Under the pieces are notes generated by a model. That model ran no database searches, had not been told where the DNA came from, and saw nothing but the letters and a program-made list of their open reading frames with translations. Both the position numbers and the translations under genes were made by a program. Source: Gammaproteobacteria bacterium (lineage in GTDB: Bacteria > Pseudomonadota > Gammaproteobacteria > Enterobacterales > Psychrobiaceae). Taken from it: a stretch of DNA of 9,183 nucleotides. Below are positions 1 to 6,171 of the stretch, one piece after another; within the stretch, counting starts at the first letter, position 1; each line of letters opens with the position of its first letter. Location: contig JABSRS010000111.1 in the NCBI GenBank assembly GCA_013214885.1, forward strand, positions 1 through 9,183, read 5' to 3'.

Positions 1-1310
1 TGTTGCAATGCGTTAAGGTATTGTGCATCGGTTGCGTTTGGTAGCGTCAATGCTAAATTTTCTTGAACACTGGCATCAAGCACGCTCAGTCCTTGCGGCA
101 GCAACATCGCAAGATTAGGCCAAACCTCTTCGTTAAGTGTTGAGCAGTCGATCTCTTGGTACAAAATCGTTCCTAAGTACTCCGATTCAAATCCAGCTAA
201 CACACGTAATAAACTTGATTTTCCAATGCCACTTTTACCGCTAATAGCCAGTAATGTTCCATTTGAAACTGAAAAACTAATCTTTTGCTGTATCAGTGTA
301 GAATTTATGTGCTGACAGAGCTGATTAACCACCAGCGTACCAGAGAGAGCTGGGGTGTAATGATCTTGACCAAACGCTATTATCGGACTGTTTAAAAAAA
401 CTTCGATACGAGTTGCAGCATTTTTACCCGCGCGAACATAATCCAGCCCGTGGCCTAATTTTAATGCGGGTGTGACAATTGCTAAACTGAAAAATAGTAA
501 AGCAGCAAGCTCATCTATAGGCCAGTTATTACCAAGGGAATAAGCGATTGTAAAAGTAGCAACGGCTTGGAGCATCGCAGTGGCAGTAGCAACAACGGTT
601 GCCACACGTTTTATCCGGGTAAACATACCTTGAACAAAATAATTAGTGGCATACTTAAATTGTGTCAATGGTCCAGAATCAGTTAAATATGTTCGGTGAA
701 TCAAAGGACCACGACTGTAATCACTAGCCGCTGTCGTTATTTGAGCCATTACATCAAATCGTTCATTAGCCTGTTGCGCTGTTAACTTCGGGATAATCAC
801 TAAATAACAAACCCCAGCCAAGCAACCAGGTATTAAAACGACGAGTGCGCTTGCTTGGGTTTCAAAGACCAAAAAAGCAATAGTGACACAGGGCAGAATT
901 AATAAATTAGCAATTTCTGCCGGTAAATGAGCAATTAAATGGTGTAGCGCAGTAGCGTCATCACTAATCAGCCGTTTAAATTTATCACTTTTGTAATTCG
1001 CGAACTGATGTGCGGGTAGCCGTGCAATATGTCCGACGATTTTACGTCGAAGTTTGGTGGAGAAACGCGCTTCTGAAAAGTGAGACAACCAAGCGGAAAA
1101 TACTGCAGACAAGGCGGCACCACTCCAACAAATAACGGCTAAAAAAAGCCATTGACCGCGATGGTCTCCAATTAATTGTATAACACACCAGATCGCAAAT
1201 AACCCTAAAACACCGGCAAGTACGGAGAATAATACGCCACTTAGTAAATAAGGTATAAAGGGTTTTAACACCAACATAAGTTTTCTGTTTTTTCGAATAT
1301 CTAATAGCAT
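1..1310 (-). CDS. Siderophore-type ABC transporter, fused permease/ATPase half (3' part outside window)
   Basis: This is the first 436 codons of a membrane ABC half-transporter; the gene runs off the left edge. Residues 1 to about 320 form a membrane domain with several hydrophobic segments. It contains DDATALHHLIAHLPAE near residue 115, a stretch typical of the YbtP/YbtQ, IrtA/IrtB and BarA/BarB siderophore transporters. An ATPase domain begins near residue 340, with Walker A GKSGIGKSS at 358-366 and a Q-loop LLPQ. The ABC signature, Walker B and H-loop would lie beyond the window; family members are usually about 580-600 residues. The ATG at 1310 is chosen because an in-frame TAA lies 15 nt upstream and TAAGGG sits 9 nt before it. 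A second half-transporter probably follows outside the window. It is divergent from a siderophore import operon and shares its Fur box. Transport direction is uncertain: BarAB-like proteins export, YbtPQ/IrtAB import. Confidence 0.85.
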   Translation of the reverse strand, partial: MLLDIRKNRKLMLVLKPFIPYLLSGVLFSVLAGVLGLFAIWCVIQLIGDHRGQWLFLAVICWSGAALSAVFSAWLSHFSEARFSTKLRRKIVGHIARLPAHQFANYKSDKFKRLISDDATALHHLIAHLPAEIANLLILPCVTIAFLVFETQASALVVLIPGCLAGVCYLVIIPKLTAQQANERFDVMAQITTAASDYSRGPLIHRTYLTDSGPLTQFKYATNYFVQGMFTRIKRVATVVATATAMLQAVATFTIAYSLGNNWPIDELAALLFFSLAIVTPALKLGHGLDYVRAGKNAATRIEVFLNSPIIAFGQDHYTPALSGTLVVNQLCQHINSTLIQQKISFSVSNGTLLAISGKSGIGKSSLLRVLAGFESEYLGTILYQEIDCSTLNEEVWPNLAMLLPQGLSVLDASVQENLALTLPNATDAQYLNALQ

Positions 1311-1421
1311 ATGGCATGACCCTTAAGTAGAAATCACTGCTCATATAGTGTGATTTTTGACTGTTTCTGCGGTTTAAAAAGAAATAATAAAAGTATCTAA
1401 TAATTATTTATAGACAGAGTG

Positions 1422-1450
1422 TTGATAAATAATCACGGGGATAGTATTCT
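1422..1450 (+). promoter_or_regulatory. Promoter for the siderophore import operon
   Basis: On the plus strand, TTGATA (1422-1427) and TATTCT (1445-1450) are separated by 17 bp, predicting a start near 1457 and a leader of about 150 nt. Its -10 box overlaps the -10 box of the opposite promoter by two bases. The predicted start point lies inside the Fur box. Confidence 0.6.
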
Positions 1451-1469
1451 AAATGAAAATGATTATCAA
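1441..1469 (-). promoter_or_regulatory. Promoter for the ABC half-transporter gene
   Basis: On the minus strand, TTGATA (1469-1464) and TACTAT (1446-1441) are separated by exactly 17 bp. This would start transcription near 1434 and give a leader of about 125 nt. The -35 box lies inside the Fur box, so bound Fur would block RNA polymerase. This is inferred from sequence only. Confidence 0.6.
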
Positions 1470-1473
1470 TACT
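1454..1473. promoter_or_regulatory. Fur box (ferric uptake regulator operator)
   Basis: TGAAAATGATTATCA at 1454-1468 differs from the 7-1-7 Fur consensus TGATAATNATTATCA at one position only. It also matches most of the classical 19-bp Fur box when read from 1455 to 1473. It covers the -35 box of the minus promoter and the predicted start of the plus promoter, so one operator can repress both divergent transcripts when iron is plentiful. The flanking genes are siderophore transport genes, which agrees with the assignment. Confidence 0.85.
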
Positions 1474-1606
1474 AAGTTTTAGTGTGAGGTCTAACTCAAC
1501 CCCAACATACACAAAATTAACCTTACGCCTGCTAACGGGTTCATCAACTTCTTGCTCACTACTTGCAGAAAATACAGAACTGTTATAGAAAAAGAAGTGA
1601 AAAAAC

Positions 1607-2575
1607 GTGAACAATAATAATTTATTACCACCCCATTTTCTTGTGTTAGTACTAAGCACTTTTGCTATCGCAATGGCGTCACTATTTGTGGGAGTAGCCC
1701 AAACTTCCTTTAGCGCGATCTTCACCGGCTCCCCTGATGCATGGTTTATGATGACTACTAGCCGATTACCAAGATTGTTGTCGCTCATTTTAGCCGGTTC
1801 AGGGTTGGCTATTTGTGGGGTTATATTACAACAAATAGTTCAGAACCGCTTTGCTGAGCCAGCAACAACGGGAGGCCTTGATGCCGCAAAGCTTGGGGTG
1901 CTCATTGCCGTGATTCATTGGCCTGAATTGGGTTTACAAGCTAAAGCGGGAGCTGCTCTATTCTTTTGTCTGCTAACCAGCTCGATATTCGTGCTGATCT
2001 TACGTCAAGTTCGGATAAAAAACACCGTACTAGTACCAGTGATAGGCTTAATGTATGGGGGAGTGTTAAGTGCCATAGCCGACTTTTATGCATACCAACA
2101 TAATTTGATGCAGAATATGCAGGCGTGGTTGTTAGGGGACTTTTCTAAAGTTATTCAAGGTAATTATGAAATTCTGTATTTTGTCATCCCGATTATTTTT
2201 ATTACCTACCTATTTGCACAACGCTTTACCATTATTGGTATGGGTGAAAGCTTTGCCAGCAGTTTAGGACTTAACTATTTTTTGATGATCGCTTTTGCAT
2301 TGTTTATTGTATCTTTGTGCGTGGCAACGGTCATGGTAACAGTAGGCAGCTTGCCTTTTGTAGGACTTGTTATCCCAAATTTGGTAGCCATGCGCTACGG
2401 TGACAATATCCAACAGACCTTACCTATTACCGCCTTATACGGTGCTCTTTTTTTAATAATCTGTGATATTTTCGGACGTTTGATTATATTCCCGTTTGAA
2501 ATTCCGATTGGATTAACATCAGGGTGTCTTGGTGGGCTGCTGTTTTTATTCATTTTAAAGAAGTCAAAGCGGTGA
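1607..2575 (+). CDS. Ferric-siderophore ABC transporter permease, FecCD family (FatD/BauD-like)
   Basis: This is an inner-membrane subunit of a binding-protein-dependent ferric-siderophore importer, 322 residues and very hydrophobic, as expected for the FecCD/BtuC fold. Visible family landmarks are RLPR near residue 53, the AGSGLAICGVILQQIVQNRF region at 63-82, WLLGDFS at 174-180, the ATPase-coupling loop GMGESFASSLGL at 211-222, and the GSLPFVGLVIPN segment at 247-258. The first start after an in-frame stop is the GTG at 1607, preceded by AAAGAAG. The next in-frame ATG (1673) would cut into the first membrane segment, so GTG is preferred. It is the first gene of a four-gene operon under Fur-box control, and its stop overlaps the start of the next permease. 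The pairing with the second permease and the FatB-like binding protein points to FatD/BauD, but the exact siderophore is inferred. Confidence 0.9.
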   Translation: MNNNNLLPPHFLVLVLSTFAIAMASLFVGVAQTSFSAIFTGSPDAWFMMTTSRLPRLLSLILAGSGLAICGVILQQIVQNRFAEPATTGGLDAAKLGVLIAVIHWPELGLQAKAGAALFFCLLTSSIFVLILRQVRIKNTVLVPVIGLMYGGVLSAIADFYAYQHNLMQNMQAWLLGDFSKVIQGNYEILYFVIPIIFITYLFAQRFTIIGMGESFASSLGLNYFLMIAFALFIVSLCVATVMVTVGSLPFVGLVIPNLVAMRYGDNIQQTLPITALYGALFLIICDIFGRLIIFPFEIPIGLTSGCLGGLLFLFILKKSKR

Positions 2576-3516
2576 TCAATATTTTTAGAATCTTAGCGTG
2601 GAGTAGCATCCTTTTTTTAATCCTGTTATTTGTGTTTTTTGATTCAGGATTTGACTATCAGTACGTTATTCCCAATCGTTTATTACGTTTAGGCGCCATT
2701 ATTGTTGGTGCTGCCTGTGTTGCTTTTTCTGCAATTACCTTTCAAACAATCACTAATAATCGCATTATTACCCCTGCTATTATGGGATATGAAGCCGTTT
2801 ATTTATTGTTTCAAGCTTTATTAATTTTAGCATTCAATGCTTCAAGCCAAGTTGTTGTAAGTAAAAACATCAATTTTATTTTAGCGGTTATTGTCATGCT
2901 AGTTTATTCACTTATCTTGCAGCATTGGTTACTTAAAAGAGGGCGAATACAAGTATTTGTCTTATTATTAGCAGGCTTAGTACTAACAATCGTCTTAAAC
3001 AGCTTTACCCAACTCATTCAATTTAGCATCAGCCCTGGCGAATTTAGCATATTTCAAAGCTATAGCCAGGCAACATTCAGTCGAGTTGATGCTTCCCAAT
3101 TAATCATTGCTGCAAGCGTGACCGTTATTATCTGCATCATCTTAGCCTATCAACGTAGAACCTTTGATGTGTTTGCTCTTGGTCGTGAGCAAGCATTATC
3201 GTTAGGTGTAGATGATCACCGTTTCATAAAACTAAATTTAGGATTAATCGCTATTTTAGTGGCTATCTCAACTAGCCTCTTAGGACCTACAGCGTTCATG
3301 GGCGTTTTTGTGGCGAATTTAGCATACGCCTTTGCTAAATGCGCTAGGCATTCACGGATACTATTTGCGGGATTTGTGGTCGCCATAACTTCATTTTTAG
3401 TGGCGCAATTACTCGTAGAGCATGTTTTTAATTATCGTATTACGGTAGGGATATTAGTCAATTTATTGTGCGCTATATACTTTTTAGCGCTGATCCTTAA
3501 GCCACGGAGCCTCTGA
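2572..3516 (+). CDS. Ferric-siderophore ABC transporter permease, FecCD family (FatC/BauC-like)
   Basis: This is the second membrane subunit, 314 residues, forming the transmembrane pore with the preceding permease. The likely start is GTG 2572, which overlaps the upstream TGA as GTGA; a further upstream in-frame GTG at 2524 would lie inside the neighbour and add an unusual 16-residue extension. Family landmarks are FQTITNNRIITPAIMGYEA near residues 57-75, the coupling loop FALGREQALSLGVD at 201-214, and LLGPTAFMGVFVANLAY at 237-253. Hydrophobic segments run through the whole length. The protein contains FQTITNNR where many FecCD proteins have FQ...RNPLA, which is characteristic of the FatC/BauC/CeuC branch. 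Its stop overlaps the ATPase start as TGATG, so translation of the three genes is probably coupled. Confidence 0.9.
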   Translation: MINIFRILAWSSILFLILLFVFFDSGFDYQYVIPNRLLRLGAIIVGAACVAFSAITFQTITNNRIITPAIMGYEAVYLLFQALLILAFNASSQVVVSKNINFILAVIVMLVYSLILQHWLLKRGRIQVFVLLLAGLVLTIVLNSFTQLIQFSISPGEFSIFQSYSQATFSRVDASQLIIAASVTVIICIILAYQRRTFDVFALGREQALSLGVDDHRFIKLNLGLIAILVAISTSLLGPTAFMGVFVANLAYAFAKCARHSRILFAGFVVAITSFLVAQLLVEHVFNYRITVGILVNLLCAIYFLALILKPRSL

Positions 3517-4331
3517 TGATATCAGTAAAAAAATTATATAAATCGTATCAAAAAAAGTTAGTACTCAATGATATTAATCTACACTTCCCCGAAGGGAAAC
3601 TGAGTGCACTTATTGGTCCTAACGGTGCAGGAAAAAGCACCTTACTCATGTCAATCGGGCGATTATTGTCGCAATCTCAGGGGCACATAACACTCAATGA
3701 CCAAAACATTCACACCATCCAACGACGTGATTATGCACTTAAAGTAGCAACTTTAAGGCAGACAACTCATTTAGATGTATCTCTAAGCGTTCGGGATCTT
3801 GTTGCGCTTGGACGCTTCCCACATAACCGAGGAAAATTAACCAAAAAGGACAATTTAGCAATAGATCATGCGCTTGAATTTTTGTCTTTAAAATCCTTAG
3901 AACATGATTTTATTGATGAATTGAGTGGCGGCCAACGTCAAATGGTTTTTTTAGCGATGACTATTGCACAACAAACCCCGTATTTATTACTGGATGAGCC
4001 ACTCAATAATTTAGATATGAAACATGCAGCAAGTATTATGCAGGCATTACGTCGCCTGTGCGATGAAGAACAACGCACCATTATTCTAGTGGTACATGAT
4101 ATTAATTTTGCTGCTAATTATTCAGATCATTTGGTTGCCATGAAAAACGGTATTATTCATAGCTCAGGAACGGTAGAGCAAGTAATCACTGAAACAAATT
4201 TATGTGATTTATATGACTTTAATATTGAAATTATCCAAACTAAGAAAGGCCCAATTTGTAACTACTTTAATTTAACCGGAGACCTAGCAAATGATTCATT
4301 TTCTAAAGCAAGTTGTATTACTGACTTTTAG
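3516..4331 (+). CDS. Ferric-siderophore ABC transporter ATP-binding protein (BauE/FatE-like)
   Basis: This cytoplasmic ATPase powers the two adjacent permeases; it is 271 residues long. All nucleotide-binding motifs are intact: Walker A GPNGAGKST at 34-42, Q-loop Gln82, signature LSGGQ at 136-140, Walker B YLLLDEP at 156-162 with Asp160 and Glu161, and switch His194. The stretch DEPLNNLDMKH is typical of the YclP/BauE/FatE/VctC group that serves catecholate-type siderophores. The start is ATG 3516, with CGGAG a few bases upstream. The 3' end reads 41 nt into the next gene, giving a tail (LANDSFSKASCITDF) that looks non-conserved; an earlier stop may have been lost. The motifs suggest a functional enzyme. 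Confidence 0.92.
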   Translation: MISVKKLYKSYQKKLVLNDINLHFPEGKLSALIGPNGAGKSTLLMSIGRLLSQSQGHITLNDQNIHTIQRRDYALKVATLRQTTHLDVSLSVRDLVALGRFPHNRGKLTKKDNLAIDHALEFLSLKSLEHDFIDELSGGQRQMVFLAMTIAQQTPYLLLDEPLNNLDMKHAASIMQALRRLCDEEQRTIILVVHDINFAANYSDHLVAMKNGIIHSSGTVEQVITETNLCDLYDFNIEIIQTKKGPICNYFNLTGDLANDSFSKASCITDF

Positions 4332-5256
4332 TATAGTTCTGTGCGGATGTGAACCTGTAAAAAACATTAAAAATGAGAGTGATAGTGAGTTAACTGCATA
4401 TACTAAAATAGAGATCACACATGCATTAGGTACTAGCATAATTAACCATGCCCCAAAAAAAGTAATCGCATTAGATATGAACGAAGTAGATGCGCTAGAT
4501 CAATTGCAAATACCGGTGGCAGGTATGCCAAAAGATTTTGTGCCACACTTTTTAGCTCACTACAAAGATGATCCACTCATTCGTGATCTAGGTGCAATTG
4601 TACAGCCGAATATAGAACGGGTGTACGCATTAAAACCAGATTTAATTTTAATCACCTCATTACAAGCTAATCATTATCAAGAACTGTCAAAGCTCGCACC
4701 CACACTTTATTTTGATGTGAATTACTTCGATAGTGACGTTTCGTACATAGAAAAAATTAAAGCGCATATGCTGATGCTAGGAAAAATATTTAACAAGCAG
4801 TTGTTAGCAAACAAAAAAGTAGCAGAATTAGATTCTAAATTCCAACGTGCTAAAAAACAAATAGCAACACGCACAGAAAAGGCAATGATAGTATTACACA
4901 ATAACGGCGCATTACGATTTTTTGGTGCGCAATCTCGTTATGGATTTATCTACAATGCTTTAGGGGTTAAATCAGCCAGTCCATCTGCTGAAACTGGTTC
5001 TCACGGACAACCGATTTCTCACGAGTTTATATACAAGTACGATCCTGATATTATTTATGTTATTGACCGCACGGCTGTCATGGAAAATAAAACAGCAATT
5101 AAAAAATCTGATTTAAACAACCCATTATTGCAACAAACCAAAGCTTGGAAAAATAATCGAATTAAATTCGTCGATTCTGAAGCTTGGTATATTACCGGAG
5201 CAAGTTATACCTCTGTAATGATCATGATTGACGATGTATTGGCTGGTTATGAATAG
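4291..5256 (+). CDS. Ferric-siderophore periplasmic-binding lipoprotein (FatB/BauB/CeuE family)
   Basis: This 321-residue substrate-binding protein delivers ferric siderophore to the permeases. It begins with a lipoprotein signal whose lipobox is LCGC, lipidated at Cys20. A TroA/FhuD-type two-lobed domain occupies about 56-320. By residue spacing against Campylobacter CeuE (recalled, not aligned), His238 and Tyr300 fit the iron-contacting His227 and Tyr288, and Arg216 and Arg260 fit pocket arginines Arg205 and Arg249. The third pocket arginine, in the usual ISGRQ motif, appears as ITSLQ at 121-125, a Leu substitution. The start is supported by CGGAG nine nt before the ATG, inside the end of the ATPase gene. 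In acinetobactin and anguibactin operons a TonB-dependent receptor gene follows here; none is visible. The fold assignment is firm; the catechol-type ligand is inferred. Confidence 0.9.
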   Translation: MIHFLKQVVLLTFSIVLCGCEPVKNIKNESDSELTAYTKIEITHALGTSIINHAPKKVIALDMNEVDALDQLQIPVAGMPKDFVPHFLAHYKDDPLIRDLGAIVQPNIERVYALKPDLILITSLQANHYQELSKLAPTLYFDVNYFDSDVSYIEKIKAHMLMLGKIFNKQLLANKKVAELDSKFQRAKKQIATRTEKAMIVLHNNGALRFFGAQSRYGFIYNALGVKSASPSAETGSHGQPISHEFIYKYDPDIIYVIDRTAVMENKTAIKKSDLNNPLLQQTKAWKNNRIKFVDSEAWYITGASYTSVMIMIDDVLAGYE

Positions 5257-5738
5257 AGAAGTGGCCACCATAAATCAAACACGGTTTTTATTAATTCAGT
5301 TTCATAACCTTAACAACGAACAACAAGCTTTTTCAGTTTTTCTATTTCAATACTAAAGGTTTGCCATTGCGCGATGGCTTCGGTCAATATTTGGGTATGT
5401 AAACTAAATATGATTTGGAATTTGGTGCGGTGTCGAGAGCCGTGTAGCAGGCCGTGTAACACTTGAGGTAAGCTTTGAAGAGGAAAAAGATAACCGCTTG
5501 TATTACAAGCGGTATCAGAATAGGTGGGAGCTGGTCGATAAGTCAGCTTTGTAAACTCTTGATTTACTAGTCTAAAGACTTTCATAGTTAGTGACCATTC
5601 ACGTGTGTAACAGGCCTAAATGGTTATTTAAAATCTCTGATAGGTTCTGATGCTGATCACTTTTGCGACAGTATTAGAAAGTGCATTTTATACGATAATA
5701 ATGTCTACTCTCAAAAGAGACACTGGCGGCTAGAGTAA
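5249..5738 (+). pseudogene. Unrecognised decayed plus-strand coding remnants after the binding-protein gene
   Basis: An ATG at 5249 overlaps the stop of the binding-protein gene (ATGAATAG), the arrangement seen between coupled operon genes, but the frame stops at 5354. Further plus-strand fragments follow in other frames: one encodes TKGLPLRDGFGQYLGM near 5359-5400, another EVSFEEEKDNRLYYKRYQNR near 5466-5526, and a 47-codon open stretch at 5595-5738 ends RHWRLE and has no start codon. I do not recognise the family. A former operon gene destroyed by frameshifts and stops is one reading; chance open frames is the other. There is no resemblance to the plug or C-terminal motif of a TonB-dependent receptor that I can see. 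Confidence 0.25.
5480..5513 (-). terminator. Probable rho-independent terminator, minus strand
   Basis: A perfect 21-bp palindrome (5493-5513) folds on the minus strand into an 8-bp stem ACCGCTTG/CAAGCGGT with a TAATA loop, followed by TATCTTTTTCC. Read on the plus strand there is no T-run after the hairpin. It could end the minus-strand operon that begins at yqjG. Each arm contains ACAAGCGGT or its complement, the core of the Actinobacillus-type uptake signal of Pasteurellaceae. Confidence 0.5.
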
Positions 5739-5762
5739 GTACAATTTTTTCGCCCATAGTTC

Positions 5763-5775
5763 GCACCCGGGGTGC
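5763..5775. repeat. GC-rich palindrome
   Basis: GCACCC-G-GGGTGC is a perfect 6+1+6 inverted repeat. Its composition stands out in AT-rich surroundings. It lies 5 bp left of the outer arm of the larger inverted-repeat structure at 5781-5933. Function unknown. Confidence 0.5.
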
Positions 5776-5780
5776 ATGCT

Positions 5781-5933
5781 ATAACCAACGTCGAGACTGA
5801 ATTTTCAAGAGAAATTCTAAGGTAACTCCGCAAGAGTTAATTAGTGATACTGTAAAAAAGTGGACTGAAAACACTAATGTTCTTCAATGGATTTTAAGCC
5901 AACAAAGTTCGCATTATTCAGTTAGGCGGTTAT
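5781..5933. repeat. 153-bp imperfect inverted-repeat structure
   Basis: Outer arms ATAACC (5781-5786) and GGTTAT (5928-5933) pair, and inner arms ACTGAAT (5796-5802) and ATTCAGT (5916-5922) pair. Unpaired spacers of 9 and 5 nt separate the two on each side. A split stem with unequal spacers recalls an integron attC site or a small non-autonomous element, but the outer arms do not fit the attC RYYYAAC/GTTRRRY rule well and no neighbouring cassette is seen. The interior carries a 44-codon plus-strand open stretch (5801-5935) encoding KVTPQELISDTVKKWTEN, which I do not recognise. Confidence 0.3.
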
Positions 5934-5947
5934 GACAACCAAATTCT

Positions 5948-5964
5948 GCTATATGCCATATAGC
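5948..5964. repeat. AT-rich 17-bp palindrome
   Basis: GCTATATG-C-CATATAGC is a perfect 8+1+8 inverted repeat. It could be an operator or a short hairpin. No T-run follows it on either strand, so a terminator is unlikely, and no intact gene lies beside it to suggest a regulator. Confidence 0.45.
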
Positions 5965-6009
5965 TAACGTTATTATAATTTCTAGGGTGCTTTCGCCCAG
6001 ATTCGCCTT

Positions 6010-6165
6010 AGGATTTTAATATTTAACTTACGCATTTTTAGCAGATCAAGTCGCAAGGTTTATAAATCTTGTCCAGCTTTAACTATACTGTCTATAACTT
6101 CATTATGACGAGAGTTGCATACAATGCAGTATGATACCGCTGCTGAAAAATGTATTTATACTCCT
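6010..6165 (-). pseudogene. Carboxymuconolactone-decarboxylase (AhpD-like) family remnant
   Basis: On the minus strand, AGGAG (6165-6161) is followed after 9 nt by ATT TTT CAG CAG, where a start ATG may have mutated to ATT. The reading continues as RYHTALYATLVIMKL, then one frame over as DSIVKAGQDL-stop-TLRLDLLKMR, then with another shift as VS-stop-I. Reading that last stop TAA as CAA restores KMRVSQI, which precedes the redox-active NGCAYC loop in carboxymuconolactone-decarboxylase/AhpD-like proteins. The NGCxxC part is not recognisable and the rest appears lost. Intact relatives often sit near oxidative or quinone stress genes, which fits the location just after the GlcG/HbpS pseudogene. 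It is certainly non-functional if this reading is right; the family call is moderate. Confidence 0.45.
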
Positions 6166-6171
6166 ATACGT

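Larger units (their letters stand above)
5257..6171. other. Decayed intergenic zone without an intact gene
   Basis: This stretch of about 900 bases has no convincing intact gene. It holds the plus-strand remnants at 5249-5738, the terminator-like palindrome at 5493-5513, a GC-rich palindrome at 5763-5775, an inverted-repeat structure at 5781-5933, an AT-rich palindrome at 5948-5964, and the carboxymuconolactone-decarboxylase-like remnant at about 6010-6165. A 91-codon minus-strand open frame at 5310-5585 has no ribosome binding site and spans the terminator hairpin, so it is not called. No terminator with a T-run was seen directly after the import operon. Confidence 0.6.

Noticed and set aside
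1042..1344. 100-codon minus-strand open frame
   Set aside because: It is an out-of-frame shadow of the ABC half-transporter gene, whose own frame (start 1310) carries clear family motifs.
1408..1788. 126-codon minus-strand open frame
   Set aside because: It crosses the divergent promoters and the start of the first permease, and shows no family resemblance.
2524..2571. Upstream GTG start for the second permease
   Set aside because: It would overlap the first permease by 52 nt and add a non-family leader; GTG 2572 forms the usual GTGA junction.
5310..5585. 91-codon minus-strand open frame
   Set aside because: It has no ribosome binding site, no recognised family, and contains a terminator-like hairpin in its middle.
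5674..5710. XerC/XerD pdif-like site (TCGTATAA on the minus strand)
   Set aside because: Only the XerC half resembles pdif; the expected XerD half does not match.
5755..5776. tRNA T-arm-like GTTCGCACCC stretch
   Set aside because: No acceptor, anticodon or D-arm can be formed around it; it is simply part of the palindrome at 5763-5775.
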